A DNA stretch of 64,000 nucleotides, taken from assembly GCA_950106755.1 (NCBI GenBank), contig OX467083.1, forward strand, positions 26,593,029 to 26,657,028. Direction: 5' to 3'. Under the pieces are notes generated by a model. That model saw nothing but the letters and a program-made list of their open reading frames with translations, ran no database searches and was not told the DNA's origin. This DNA is from Climacium dendroides. Its lineage: Eukaryota; Streptophyta; Bryopsida; Hypnales; Climaciaceae. The position numbers and the translations under genes were made by a program. Below, piece by piece: positions 10,147-23,473 of the stretch (position 1 is its first letter; the number at the start of each line of letters is the position of its first letter).

Positions 10147-13100
10147 TGTTCTGGTTACTTGTAATATCCAAATGTGTCACATAATATTTCTATCAATTGA
10201 AACTTGAAAGTGGGAGGTTGCAAACACCAAAAATGACCATGGAAAATGGAAAAATGACCATGGAAAATCCCACATTCCATTTAACCCTGAAATGATGAGC
10301 TAGTCATTCATTTGTGGAAATCATATGTTTGGAATTGTTGATTTAAAAAAACCCTAAAGCACTCATTGGAAGTCAAAGTGTCAAACTACTATACAAGGTC
10401 TCTCCTTTTCATGCACAATTTCAAGGATGAACAATTGCACTTCTTGTCCTACATGCAAAGATTCTCTATCATTCATCGACTAGACATTCATTGATTAGAA
10501 AATGGCTTCTGTGTCTTTCAAGGATTAAAGACTAGTGGGTTGTAAACATTTAGCCAAGTCATTTAGCCATAAAGACTAGTGGATTGTAGACATTTAGCCA
10601 TATGTCTTTCAAAGGTTAAAGACTAGTGGGTTGTAAACATTTAGGCAAGTCAGTGCTTATAGCACCTCAAACAAGTCCAACCAATGTATTGTAGACATTT
10701 AGACATTTAGCCAAGTCAATGCTTATAGCACCTCAAACAAGTCCAACCAATGTATTAATAGATGAGATGCTATTGGTAAGAGTAAAGGATAAGGTTTTGC
10801 AATCTCTACCTTTTGGTTCTTTATTGAACTTGAATTAATTAAAATAGGTGTAGATTAACATAGCGTTGGAAAAGAAAATTTGGATAAAAATGTACTAGAA
10901 TTGATTTGAAGAACATTGTACTAGAATTGAACTTGAGTCATGTTCGCCTTTGTTTTGAGTTGCTTATTGCCTCTCCAAACTTGCATCTACCTTCAATTCA
11001 ATTAACCCCTAAAGTCTCATTGTCCCTTGAGGGAATGAAATGAAAAGTCTCATTGTCTCCTTGAGGGACAAAATGGATTTGGATAGGCTTCTATGGTCTC
11101 AATATTTGTCATGATTTTTTGAATCTTTTATTGAAGATAGAAAAATACATTATCTCACGCATTATCTTTCTAATAATATAATTTTTTCAATTGGAGCTAG
11201 GAATAAAAGTTGTGGAATAAAAAGGTCTTTTTTCATTTAGCAAGTAGAAAAAACCCTTCAAAAGACTTAAAGTTAAGATTTTAAAAATTTGTTCTATATA
11301 GATTATATTATTATGTATATGGAAAGCTTTCATTCATTCCATTTGGATTTGTTATGAGAAAGTTATGGACAATCTTGTTTTAGAGGCAATTGAAAAAATA
11401 ACTTGTAGAATTCATTTTTGACCTTGCTTTTCATAATTTTTCACAAATTTTTTTCTTACAAAGTGGTTAAGATTTTTTTCTAGAACAATCTCACCATTGA
11501 TATTAGTGTATTTCAATTCCATCTTAGAGCTATTAACAATTTAGATTTTCCTTTAATCTTGAACCTACTTCTATTTAACAATTTTTTAATGAATGAAAAT
11601 TAAGTGTATTTTTTTCAATTTCTTTTTTAGATTTTCAACTCAATTATTTATCATATAAAATTATAAAATCAAAATCAATAGAGCAAAAATTATAAGTTAT
11701 GAAGGTTTTAAGCCAAATAATGTAATTGAGCAAGGTGCAAAAAAATTTGTTTCCTTCACTTTAAATACAAATATCTTGCAATCTATGGGGTCAAAGTTTG
11801 TGAAATTTCTGCCACATATTCTTATACTAGTCTAGTACAATTAAATATGAAAAAAAATATTTCTTAAAATTTTTTGATCATTGCTATAGAAATAGCAAGT
11901 TTTGAGTGTTTTTTGATGGAAAAGAGGACTTGGGACTTTAAAGGTTAAGGTAACCACATCAAACGAGCATTTTGCAATACTAGCTTCTAAACTATACAGT
12001 GTTACACCTTCTAGAAATGGAGCCTAGGTTGACATTAGATAGATCTATAATTGACACTCTATAAATTCAACTTATTCATATTAAATGAAATCTTTTTTAG
12101 GCACCTCTATTGGTTGCATCTCCATCCCTTATTCCTTGAATCTAAAATGGACAAATGAGGGTGAGAAGTTCATCAAGAACCATTAAAACATTGGTAGGTG
12201 TAGCAATGTTTTATTAAAATCACTTCTTAGTGGCAAATATGAGTTGGAAGCTACAACCATGGATCCATAGAAATTAGCAACATAATTTACAAAAGATTGT
12301 AAATTCATCAATTCTCGATAATAAATTCCAAGTTGAACTAATTCCAGGACTAATTCATAGAAGGGGTTGAATTTTCAAGTACACTCTAACTTCATACTTG
12401 CAATTCTAGGCTCCTAGGCTTAAAGGTTTGAACTCCCAAGGCTCTCTTCCTAGTGTCATTTTTCTTTAAGTAGTAAGTGATATAATTATTGATAATGTGG
12501 CAAGTGTGTCCCTTTGTGTCATTTTTGTTTGAGGTATATAGTCTTGATTTCATTTTTGAGACCTTCAAGACTTCATGTGGACTCAAACAAATTCTTCAAT
12601 CGTTCACGTCAATCTCAAAATCAATTGTACATATGCTGCATATTCTATCATTCACATCATTCTCAACATCATTCACATCATTTTCAAGATCGATTGAACA
12701 TGTGCCGCATATTCTAAAATGTCATCAAAGGGACACTAAGAATCAAAGAGTATGTGTGAAGACATGACCACTAATGTCATGAACCTTGAAATGACACCAA
12801 GAATAGACTCTTTGATTGTTCCCATCATCTTCAAAATTAAGTGTACTACATTTTTCACGATACTACTAAATACATGACCATTGGCATAACGTCATGAACC
12901 TTGAAATGACACCAAGAATGGACTGTCTCTTCAATCATTCATGTCATCCTCAAAATCAAGATACTATTAGATACATGTAGCTGACAAAATCGGTTGTAAT
13001 AATTTAGATGTGCATGTACCGTAGTGGATATTCTAAAATGTCATTAAAAAGAGGTGTAAGAATAAAAGTCAAAATGCTAGTATTCACATTCTGACTTGTT

Positions 13101-14236
13101 ATAACATCAATCACCTTGAAATGACATCAAGACCAATTTGTGTCCTTTGGATGACTTCAAGCTCCTTAAAACAAGAAAAGACAAAAAATAATTTTTTCAT
13201 CCTACTATTTTTAATAGAATCTTGAACACATTTAGGACTATGGTTTTGAAAATTCCATTATTGCACTATTGTTGACTTTTTTAAAGAAGATTTCTAGTCC
13301 ACTAGGCTTTATTTTTATACATACAATGGGTTTTTTTTGAATTTGAACCCAAATAATGAAATAACTTTTATTTTTTATTGAAATTTTTTATATTAAAATA
13401 TTCTTTACATTCTGAATTTTTGTTTATTTAAAGGTGAAATTAGGACAAATGACCATAGTCTACTAATTTTTTAATTATAGAAGACATAGAAATTTGAATT
13501 ACACCATGACTATTATATACATCTGTAAAGAAGATTTATATTCAATATAAATCTTCTTAACTTCTTCTATTTGTTTAAGGATATAGCAAATATATCTAGA
13601 AGCAAAATATTCTACCATCAATCATTTATTGTGAAGAATGTCTTAACCTATGTCTTAAGATGTGTTCCCACTTAACATCTTGGGAGGGTGTTGTTTGAGT
13701 TGTAAATGACTAGTAAAAAAAAGCACATTCCTACTTGTAGATGTTGGCAAATGCCAAACATAGGTTGCTAATAATAATAGTACAACCATTTAATCAGGTA
13801 CACAAAATTGTCCCTTACTAATTTCTCAACATTCTACACTATATAAATATGTATACTATTATTATAAAAAGATGCAATAATGCAAGAATTGTGTGTGCTA
13901 CATGGGTTAGTGCATAAATTCATGGCTTGAGTTTAGAGAGTTGCATGTACCTCTATGTAGAGAAGCAATGAGTTATAAAGTAACTTTTTTGGATAAAGCA
14001 ACCTCATTGTTAGCAACTTACTATTTTGTGTAGTATTTGAGGCCCACTACCTCAAAAGTAGTGCTTAAATAAAAGCCAAAAATCTTCAAAAAGGTAGATA
14101 TGAGAATATCAAGGACACTCTTATCAACTTGGGGATCTGAATATTCCATTAACTTCCCATGAGCCCCCTAAGTGGGAATGCACCTTGAAGGCCATACTCA
14201 GTGTGAATTGAAGTTGAAATAAATTTATAATTGTAC
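10147..14236. other. Repeat-rich AT-rich intergenic block, no gene
   Basis: This block contains a minus-orientation relative of the TTAACCCTTAA repeat family at about 10,270-10,500. Partial direct repeats follow at about 10,520-10,760 ('gactagtgggttgtaaacat' and 'gcttatagcacctcaaacaa', each at least twice). About 11,300-11,930 is similar to 59,930-60,580 ('aatatcttgcaatctat', 'caattaaat'). At 12,768-12,920 a short unit 'catgaaccttgaaatgacac' occurs twice. No open frame resembles a protein. Confidence 0.55.
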
Positions 14237-14628
14237 TTAACCCTTAAAGGTCGACAAGGATGCATTGTAAATGTTGACAAGGATGCATTGAAATAAATTT
14301 ACAACTATGCTTAATCCTTAAATGTATGAGGATGCCAAGTAATGGATGACAAAGAATCTTACAAGGATGCATTGAAATAAATTTACAACTATGCTTAATC
14401 CTTAAATGTACAAGGATGCTTGGCATCCAATGGATGACAAAGAATCTTACGAAAGGACAACTATTCATCCTTGAAATTTTGTTGTGAATCTATATTAGTT
14501 CTTCTATAGTAATTTGACTTCCAATGAGTGCTTTTACAATTTTGTAAGCGAATGATTCACACAATAACGATTCACACAATAATGAAAGGGATGATTTCCA
14601 CACACTAGTCCATCCTTTTAAGGGTTAA
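14237..14628. mobile_element. Non-autonomous repeat with TTAACCCTTAA termini
   Basis: The left end reads TTAACCCTTAAAGG and the right end is its inverse, CCTTTTAAGGGTTAA, giving a 392-bp unit. Inside, 'aggatgcattgaaataaatt' plus 'acaactatgcttaatcc' is duplicated with a period of about 85 bp. The right half ('caatggatgacaaagaatc', 'gacttccaatgagtgctttt', 'gcgaatgattcac') recurs at 60,615-60,836, 38,400-38,612 and, inverted, at 10,270-10,500. It has no coding capacity. I infer a TIR DNA-transposon derivative; no clear target duplication was identified. Confidence 0.6.
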
Positions 14629-14999
14629 AACAAAGTTGGGGTCCTATCTACAGCCAAGTGGGAACAGCCCTTAAACTTGCATGCTAATGTCATGGTGACT
14701 TACCTAGATGAAGAGAGAGAGAAAAGATAATGAAGCACTACGAGGGCTATGAAAATGACTAGAGTTCACGTCAAGTTCACGTGTTTCAAAACGGCATCAG
14801 CAATAGACTACATACGCACCCAAGTTTTGTGTCATGCCTTAGGAAGCAGGAAAATTATTTTCTCCCAGCCCTGAGAAGAAAGATATGGAAGACAGCTTTG
14901 ACAGAGCGCCAACTCATATAACAACCTAAAGCAAATTGAAGCATTCAGTTGAAAACTGATTTCGTTGATGTATTTACCTTCATTATCAGCACCAGTGAA
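14629..14999. other. 3' flank of the sigma-factor gene
   Basis: No reading frame is seen. The stretch nearest the stop codon at 15,000-15,002 probably contains the 3' UTR of the minus-strand sigma gene. I see no specific poly(A) signal that I would defend. Confidence 0.4.
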
Positions 15000-17900
15000 T
15001 CAGATGCCTTTCACATCTAGATACTCCAGTAAAATGCTATTCCGACCGGGCTGCCTGAGCTTGCGCATGGCTTTAGCCTCGATCTGTCTTATCCTTTCCC
15101 GAGTTACTTTGAAAAATAGGCCTATTTCTTCTAAAGTCCTGGACTGACCATCGTCAAACCCAAACCGCATTCGAAGAACGTCCCTCTCTCGAGGACTGAG
15201 AGTGCGTAACACTCGCTCTACATCCTGTTTCAGCAATTGCTTCACAATGCCATCCTCCGGTGTCTCGACGTCTTTGTCAGCAACCAATTCCTGTAATAAC
15301 AAGCACTTTGAATAAAAAAACCCAATCAAAACAGCAGCTTACATGAGTCAGGACAATGCAAACGAATTCCAGCATTTTAAACCCCATTCATGGGTATGAA
15401 ATAACCAGATCAATAAATCATAAAATGAAAAATGTAATTCGGATGGGGCCAAATTATATGTTACCAGAATCAGGTGAAGAACACTGCATCCGCTGGTCGG
15501 AAAATAAACAAACTTGGAAAAAGAAAGTCTCTTAATAACTGCTAAAAGAGCATGAGACCCAATTCAGACCTCTTAAAGATTTAAGAAATTTGAAAACATA
15601 CCCCAACCGTGGTAGTGCCTTCTTCGCCAATAGTCCGCTCCATCGAAGTTGGGGGCCTAGCTGCTTTCACTATTGTTTGCAACTTTTCCACACTCAAACC
15701 CACCATCTCCGCCACTTCTTCATCAAGAGGTTTCCGCCCATGCTCCATGATCAATGCCCTCTTAGCTTTGTTGATACGTGAAATGACTTCATATACATGA
15801 ATCTGGGAAAAAAAGACTACATATAAGATTTCATGGCCATATGCCAGCAGCAAATCGAAATGTTAGATAAAAATGCCCTTGACAACAAGGATCCACAAAA
15901 AAAGGCAATGATTTTAATTTGACAAAGGTGATCTTTTCAGTTGAAACTTCCAAGAGTGAAAACAACATTACTTCCATATTGAGATATCGTCACTTAAATA
16001 TTCTTCTCCTGTTCAATACTAGGAGCATATACCAAGTTAGAGTGAAACTCACTGGCAAACGAATAGTCCTGGATTGATCCGCAATGGATCGTGTGATAGC
16101 CTGCCTAATCCACCAATGTGCATAAGTACTAAACTTAAACCCCTTGTCAGGATCGAATTTCTCGGCTCCCTTTATCAACCCCAGGCTTCCTTCCTGATCC
16201 AAAGAAGCAAAGCATATAAACACCAATTCAGGATGCACATCCATTCATATCAAGGGAGTCGTTTGCAGGTTTCGATTAATGAATTAGTATACAACATGTT
16301 TCGATCAATACATGCGATAACATTGTGCTGGAAAGTCAACCAAAAGCAGAAGAATCCACGCTTGAGACGAACATATGTATATATCCAGATATTTGGTATC
16401 AGACCTGAATTAGGTCTTGAAAAGTCATGCCTCGACCCTGGTAGTTTTTGGCTATGGAGACGACCAACCGCAAATTCGACTTCACCATCTTCTCCTTCGA
16501 AAATCGACCCTCTTCGACTCGCAATTCAAAAGCATTCTGCTCCATTCCTACCGCACGACTCCACTCGTTAATAGTGGGTTCCCTTCCTACTTCTCGCTTG
16601 AGATCAGCTTTTACTCTCTCCAGTTTCAGAAGATCCTGCATGACAAAAGGAGGTCAGTCTACGATCATCCCATTTGCAGGTCCAAGTTGCCTCAATAAGC
16701 AACGTACAAAATGCCTCAACCTCTCCATGAATCTCATCATGTAGCTTTGACCAAGAGGTCCACATTCGGCCTTTTTCTTACTTAGGACTTTTGCGCGGGT
16801 CATATGGGCACTATCTATTGTTCAATCTCTCTCTAATTTTTTCTCAGGAAAAGCATTTCCATCACACACAAATGTACAATACAACTCTCTTAAACATTCC
16901 AATTCATGCACAACATTCACTGGTCATGTAAAAACACTGAAAAGTCGGTCGTCGATAGGTTAATAAGGCCAAATTTTGTAGGACATGCAACACTCTCGTC
17001 AAATATTATCCAAACAATCGAAAGAGAATTCTCACCTGGATCTTTCGGGATAAAGCCACTTCTTCTGGTGCTGTTAGCAGCTTGGTTTTCCCGATGTCTC
17101 GCAGATAAGCACGAACAGGGTCTGAAGGATCCTGCGATATCTGGAGCTTCTTCGGTTTCGGTGCCGCAGGCGCAGCAGCAAGGGCAGTGGCGACCTTCTC
17201 CGCTTTGACCAACGCTCGCTCCCGCCTCCTCACTCTCTCTCCTTTGCGCTTCGATCTAACTGCAATGTCGATACGAGGCAATTTGTCGGCTGCAATCCCC
17301 GCATTCATGGAATCTACAAGTCAGACATGTGTTAATCAATCAGCTTGACACTTTTGTATGTATTGATTTAGTGTAATGCCATGCAAAAATGTGCACTTGA
17401 ACATGGCAGACCGTCTCAAGCATCAGCTATACCTTTGACCGCACATTCCAGGCTCCAAATGATGTAGCCAATTTGAACCGTTGAACGTCCAAACATCCAA
17501 ACCATTTAGTAAAGAACGTCCCAAAATATCACTAAAACAAACGGCGTCCCGTTAACGCACACAGTTGTACTCACTTGCCTTGTTCTCACTTGCCTCAAGA
17601 GTACAAGTTGACCCCTAAAAAAGCTTTTGCATTTCTACATTCGATGATTACGTGTATGGAGTTCACAAGAAGGGAATCAACTTTACTACAAAAAATTTAG
17701 CAACCATATATAGCAGTTGATGTGCAGTTGATGTGTAGTTAGTGCGCAGAGAACGGCAAGCGAGTGGTCAATGGTATGCCTATCCTAGTGGAGGTTCAGC
17801 AAATGATGGACAAGGCTCCTTAACCCCTAACTTAACCCGTAAGAGAGACGGCATGCACTGAGTGGATTATGAACGTTCTCAAGGCGTTAGTATGCTTGTC

Positions 17901-19173
17901 TATTCTTCAACGATGGTCACTCGGTGCTTCAGAAAGAGTTCATGTAGGGATGAGAAGATGTATGGGATAGGAAGATGTAGGGATGGGAAGGAAATGAAAG
18001 CTTAAAAAAGTGAAGATACAATATCTAGATTTTTCTCAAGACATAATTTATTTTGCCAAAAAACTCAAAATCTTCCTAGCACGAACTCTTAAGGAATAAA
18101 ACGAAACACAATTCAGCATTCCTCACAAGCCAGGCCTTGGATACTGCTTTCGTTCAAAATCAGTACCTGCATCTTCCTCCACTTCAGTAGTAGAAGTGGA
18201 ACCCTCAGCCTCCCTTAGGAGAGAGGATACACCTCCCAAGAGCGACTCCAGCTGCTCCACATACCCTTGCTCGGCTTCCAGCAACGCAGACTCAGCATCG
18301 TAACCAGCCCGGAAGGAATGCTCCATGTCGCTCAACCTGGCCCTTTCCAGACGCAGCAAGTCGAATTCCGAAGGAAACTTCACGTTTTCCTTCACAATCG
18401 CTTCCTCCGCATTCGAAACGCTTTCCTCGCTGTCCAGCCAGCTCTCCGTGACCAAAACTGCACCGGCATTAATCAGAGATTGTTTAAGCACCAGCCTCGT
18501 GGTAGGGCAAGCTGACAATCGCAACTTTGACCTGCACAGAAAGAATCCAATCGTAATTTAAGCCCTTCCACCAAAGCAGAATCATCAAAGCAGATAACGA
18601 AATCTTGACGAAATCTTCACTCCCACGCCCACATCGATAACACAAAAAAATCTTGCACAATGAGTACATATGGCTTTGAGAATGTACACCTCAACATCAA
18701 AACTCGTTGGGGTTTAAATTTCTCCCAATGAAACTTTGAAACCTTGTAACTTTTGCATTTGGTATCCAAGTAATGCACTCTTGGGTGCGTTAGAATCCTC
18801 TTTCCTTTGTTTCCAGGGATCTTTATAACACTCTAGCCATTCAAATTATACCAACAACGATACAAGCGTCGCATTTAGCTTCAATACAAAGAACTCTCAC
18901 GTGGTAAAACCCTTATCCAAAAACCCTACCACAAAACCCTTTTCCAACAACAAGAAACATGACCTCTCCAAAACCTCTCCAGAACCTTGAATTCCACCAC
19001 ACAAAAAAACGTGACGAAACGCACCGCAGAGACGCCATCCGCCGCTTGCTACCCTTCGTCGCCCGCATTACGCACTCCGTGCCGCCATTATTACTGCAAG
19101 TAGCATTCTCATCCTGAGCTAGGGCTCGCCCCTCCAAGGGGAGCAGAGTGCAGGCTGACGACAAGGCCGCCAT
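15000..19173 (-). CDS. Nuclear-encoded plastid RNA polymerase sigma-70 factor
   Basis: Seven exons splice in consistent phase: 19173-19025, 18531-18167, 17313-17036, 16635-16405, 16193-16053, 15802-15602 and 15290-15000, giving 551 aa. The start is the ATG at 19,173, followed by an Ala/Ser-rich, basic leader ([19 protein letters not shown]) that looks like a chloroplast transit peptide. Residues about 50-230 are a family-variable region with acidic coiled-coil-like text and a basic Lys/Arg stretch. Region 1.2 reads [18 protein letters not shown]. Region 2 covers [30 protein letters not shown] and the -10 recognition helix [13 protein letters not shown] (about 365-377). Region 3 follows. Region 4.2 ends with the helix-turn-helix [20 protein letters not shown] (about 507-526), which contacts the -35 element. 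All hallmark segments are intact. The family directs the plastid-encoded polymerase to its promoters. The close match to bacterial primary sigma factors suggests a SIG1/SigA-like member, but I cannot fix the subgroup. Confidence 0.93.
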
Positions 19174-19540
19174 CGCCAAGTTCTAACTTCGAGTTTTCTA
19201 GTCTACATACTCATCGGATTCAAACCCGAAGCGGCCGATTTCGGTCGTGAAAGAGGAATTCCTGAAGATGGGCGGCGGGTGGAAATGGGAATTCTCGGAC
19301 AAACTGAAGCAAATGGCGAGCAAGGGATGTGAACGGAGCGGTGATGGTGATGAAGCAACGAAGCAAAGCAAAGCACCACGGACCTGCAGAGAGGCGAAGG
19401 AGAAGAGCAGGTGTGGATGAGGTCCTTGGTTAGATAAGACTGTAGTTGGTAGATTTTAGGATTCACACCTTGAGGTACATGGGGAGTGAAACCCGGAGAT
19501 TTGCTGGATTGGGGAGGCGATTTGAGACAGTGACCGGAGG

Positions 19541-19860
19541 GATATCATAACCTTTGAAATGAAAGCTGGGAGTACATTTGGGAAACTGAGAAATCTACCA
19601 AATAAGATCCTAGACCAAAGGATATCATAACCTTTGAAATGAAAGCTAGGAGTACATTTGGGAAACTGAGAAATCTACCAAATAAGATCCTAGACCAAAG
19701 GATATCATAACCTTTGAAATGAAAGCTAGGAGTACATGTGGGAAACTGATAAATCTACCAAATAAGATCCTAGACTGAAGGATATCATAACCTTTGAAAT
19801 GAAAGCTGGGAGTACATTTAGAAAACTGAGAAATCTACCAAATAAGATTCTAGACTAAAG
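19541..19860 (+). repeat. Four perfect-period 80-bp tandem repeats upstream of the sigma gene
   Basis: Units start at 19541, 19621, 19701 and 19781, each with GATATCATAACCTTTGAAAT. They differ at only a few positions. The array begins 368 bp upstream of the sigma-factor ATG. At unit junctions the text CAAAGGATATCATAACCTTTG (or a near variant) forms a dyad, CAAAGG-N9-CCTTTG. It could be promoter-proximal or simply a minisatellite. Confidence 0.95.
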
Positions 19861-21928
19861 ATTGAATCTCTCTTAGTGTATGGTGTTGGGACTATGCACT
19901 AAGAGAGGTGTAATGAATGGCCACTTAACAGATGTCAACTTCGAATATTACTATTTAGATAATGTCCTTCAAATTAGGCCCACCTAGAAACTCCACTATT
20001 GAAAGTTATGTACAAAGAAGATATGTAGTAAGAGAGGTTCTACTTATGTTTGAAGGAACTCATGAATAAAGTGGGCACCCCAAAACCACCACTTTTAGCT
20101 ATTGTGCATAGTTACTATTATTAAATTGGTCAATTTTCATATTTTCTCGTTGGAAAACTCCAAAAGGAGGTTACAATGCATCAAAGAATATGACATTTGG
20201 ATACCATATGCAAAATTATGGAAGGTCACACTTTTTTGAATAGGTATTCTAAAATCATTTCTTGTACATTGTTTGTGGAAACGTACACACAATCATGATG
20301 GTGGTTTTAGACATAGTGAGGTTTGGGAGCGGTGACCGCAATGGACATTAGAGTTACAATTAAAAATAAAAGATTTTGTAAACCTTGAAAGGACAAGACC
20401 TATCACCTAGGTACTTTATTAAAGATAGTCTAATTTATGAACTAATAGGTGCATTCTTCATTTTTGGAAAAGTCATGTAGCTATCATTCATTTGGTTGTT
20501 AAACTCTTCTTTAAACCCTCCCTCAAGGACCAAGAAGATACAAATGTGTTTTCTTGAAATTTTCAATGGGAGAGTCTTGGTAGGGTGAAACAAATCTCAA
20601 ATATTTTAGGAGGAGTTTAATAGTATAAGGATGTATCCTATGATTTCAACTTTAAACATTCACAAAATATTGTATGTGTATCCAAAAATTATGAAATGAT
20701 TAATTTTAGATTTATCTTGAAGAGGCTAGCATTTTTTTAAATAAAAATCATCATTTGGACTACTCTCCTAGTTGGGATAAAAAATGGTTTTTTGCATACT
20801 TTGTAAAGTAAGATGTTCTAAAGCAGTCATTTATCAATTCTTTTGCAATTTTCAAGATTTTGGCTAATTGAACTAATTTTCATTGAATCTTCATTGAAAG
20901 AAAAAATGAAATTGGCATTTCACTCAAGTTGTTTCATAAATTTTGGACTTTTTGTGGAATTAGATATAAATTTTTGAAATTAAAATGGAGTAGTCATTAA
21001 AAGCATTCACCCTCCTTAAATGTACACTATTTATACATTGACGGTGAATTAAAAAGTGCAATATATACCTCTCTATTAGAAGACATATTTAAAGCATGAA
21101 CAATTTTATTCAAGCACTTTACTTTCAACCATCTCCTTTAGGGCACATAATGTAGGTCTGACAAGGAATTTAGGGTGACTATTGTCCACCATCATTCCCA
21201 CTAGGCAAAGACCAAACTTATTTTTTTACAATGGACCCTCCAAATTTTGAACCCTATACTCCAATCTACTATGCCCCACATATATGACATGTACCACCAC
21301 TAAAAGAAAATTGCATTCCAACATTGTTTAAACTGTGTTGGGAACGACCAAACCATGTCATACGGCTTTTGTTGAGTTCCTCGTTTCCAACGCTGAAATT
21401 CTGCATTGGAATGTAGTTTTCAACATAACATTCTACGTTGAAGTGCATTCCAACGCATTCATACCGTGCATCCCTTGATCACATTCTTGGTGAGGAGGGG
21501 TGCATGGGCTTTGTTTCCTGACTCTTGGACCTCTAGTGGAAAAGTTACCAAATTTCGAAGTTTTTATGAGTAAGAAAATTAGAAAATTAATTATTTTTTC
21601 TTTTTCGACTGAGGTCCAAACCGACGAAAACATGAACGATTAACGGAGCGACAGCTTCGTCAACGATAGATCGTCCTTATACATCGTCCGAGGTCAGCCA
21701 CGAGCCAAATGCATCCACCCCCCTCACAGATCACGCGAGATTTAGGAAAGCCCCATGGAAAGAACCAGCTCGTACTTTGACTGATTTTCAGGTAAGTTCG
21801 AGCTCACTGGTGCGAGATCAATCGAAAAGCTGTGTGCGCTTTGTTGTGTTATAGCCCAGCTCGATCGTTGTCCCTTCTCTCCGTTGCGAACTTCTTTTGA
21901 GTAAGCTATTAGTCTCGAGCTTTTCGCA
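19861..21928. other. Intergenic region with dispersed repeats, no gene
   Basis: About 20,070-20,325 is a copy of a repeat that recurs at 23,474-23,723. About 20,870-21,060 resembles 1,950-2,165. At about 21,300 the text CACTAAAAGAAAAT resembles the ends of the CACTA-type foldbacks at 30.7 and 34.2 kb, but I found no partner end. The last 250 bp before the cupin ATG is less AT-rich and presumably holds its promoter. Confidence 0.5.
20070..20325 (+). repeat. Dispersed repeat, copy 1 (flanks the cupin gene)
   Basis: It shares with 23,474-23,723 the ordered landmarks 'gtgggcacccc', 'ccactttt', 'aatgca(t/c)caaagaa', 'aaaatcatttctt' and 'gatggtggttttaga'. Identity is about 70-75 percent over about 250 bp in direct orientation. 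No terminal structure was recognised. Confidence 0.65.
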
Positions 21929-23399
21929 ATGACAACCACATCGGAGATTTGCAAGCTTCTGGAGCTTCAGCCTCACCCTGAGGGCGGTTACTTCGCGGAG
22001 ACGTTCAAAGACACCGACGTCACACTTCCGCACAGCCTGCTCTCGGCTCATTGTAAGTACGAGGGTATGGGTCGTAAATTAGTAGGGTCGCAATGGCGGA
22101 ATGGACATATACAGTTTGTTTTGACTTTCTTTCAATTTTGGTGTCTGGATCAGGTAACCTAATTTCGACACTTGAAGCGTTGAGCATTGTTTCTATTGTC
22201 ATTTGAGTGATTGCATTTTCGAATGATCTTGTTGGTCAATCAAATCTAGGAGAATTTCACACATTTCACACATCAGGAAATGCATCACTGTCTTGATTTC
22301 CATGTGAAATAGTGTTTAGGGTTTCAAGGCTTTCCTGGAAGATGATCTAAAACCAACCCAACCCAAGCTATGCTGAGGTGCTGTACATTCTCGAAATCAA
22401 TATGTATTCATTGTGCAGTGTCGCATTTGAAGTCGGTGTCGCAATTAAGTGTGGGAGCCTTTGTTCAGAGTCCAAAGACATGGTTGCAGGTGAAGAATTT
22501 TGTAATGCAAGTCGATGCTCTAAGGTTTTCCGTTCTAGCACATTGGCTGACAGACACTGACTTGATTTAGGGTGATTGGATTGGCAGATAAGGTCGGCCG
22601 GCCTGTCAGTACCGCCATTTACTTCTTGATGCCCACCGGGAATGTATCCCACTTGCACCGCATCCCTTCGTCCGAAGTCTGGCACTTTTACGGTGGCGAT
22701 CCGCTGACGGTGAGCCTTTGTACACCCTAATTGCTTCTTTTGCATCCCTCTGGTTGTTCACAAGTATCTTCGTTTGCTTTCCTCTCCTTTGTCTCAATGA
22801 GTTGCAACCAGTTGGCTGAAGAATGTCAAGCCGTATGGATCCATCAAGGGTACACTCTAACTTCCTTCTTATGACTGCTTGGGAGACGGTCATAGTAAAG
22901 GTCAAATAAGTTGAATGTGAATGTGAGACAAGTGTGCTGCAGGCAATTACTGTGCAATTACTGTGTGACAAGTTTGCAAAATATTTGAGAATGTTATTGA
23001 AGAGATTAAAGATGCTTGAGTGTATCCCAGTTTTGTGATATTGTTGAGTTTTGGGATGTCGTCTATCATGCACAGGTGTTTGAGATCGACGATGACGGAA
23101 AGATGAAACATACTGTGCTGGGTCAAGACATTGCCGCTGGCCAGAAGTTGCAGTACGTGCAGAAACCGTGGGTGTGGTTTGGAGCTTACCCCACCAAGGA
23201 CATCGAGTGTATCCCTGAATCTGGGAATCCTGTTGTGAAATCAGCTCCCAGAGACCCTGAAATGCATCACTCTTTAGTGGGGTGCACGGTAGCCCCAGCC
23301 TTCGAGTTTGCGGACTTTGAGCTGGCGTCTCGCTCAGATCTGTTGGCCAAGTTCCCACATGCTCAGAACTTCATTGAGTTTCTCACTCATGCCCAATGA
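21929..23399 (+). CDS. DUF985 / Cupin_5 family protein (RmlC-like)
   Basis: Three exons splice in phase: 21929-22052, 22588-22709 and 23076-23399, giving 189 aa. Exon 1 has the family opening LELQPHPEGGYFAETFKDT. Exon 2 carries STAIYFLMPTGNVSHLHR and then SSEVWHFYGGDPLT, the cupin metal/ligand strand with its His and Glu residues. Exon 3 has VLGQDIAAGQKLQYV, WVWFGAYP and the C-terminal signature GCTVAPAFEFADFELA. Length and motif order are as expected for the full-length single-domain family. No transit or signal peptide is evident, so a cytosolic location is likely. The biochemical role of DUF985 cupins is not established. Some bacterial relatives are discussed as sugar-epimerase-like folds, but that does not define this protein. 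The gene is flanked by two copies of a dispersed repeat. Confidence 0.93.
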
Positions 23400-23473
23400 A
23401 ATAACGAACTCAGGCGTTGCCTGCTTCTAGACTTGTGCGACTTGTGAGACTTGTGATCACTCATGCTCTTTTA

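Noticed and set aside
16074..16571. 165-codon plus-strand frame within the sigma gene
   Set aside because: Antisense to sigma exons 4 and 5 and the intron between them, with no recognisable domain.
21290..21470. A third CACTA-type foldback at about 21.3 kb
   Set aside because: Only one end (CACTAAAAGAAAAT) was found. No inverted partner or duplication could be located.
22606..23358. 250-codon minus-strand open frame across the cupin locus
   Set aside because: It is antisense to two cupin exons and the intron between them, has no domain, and depends on the GC-rich exon composition of the plus-strand gene.
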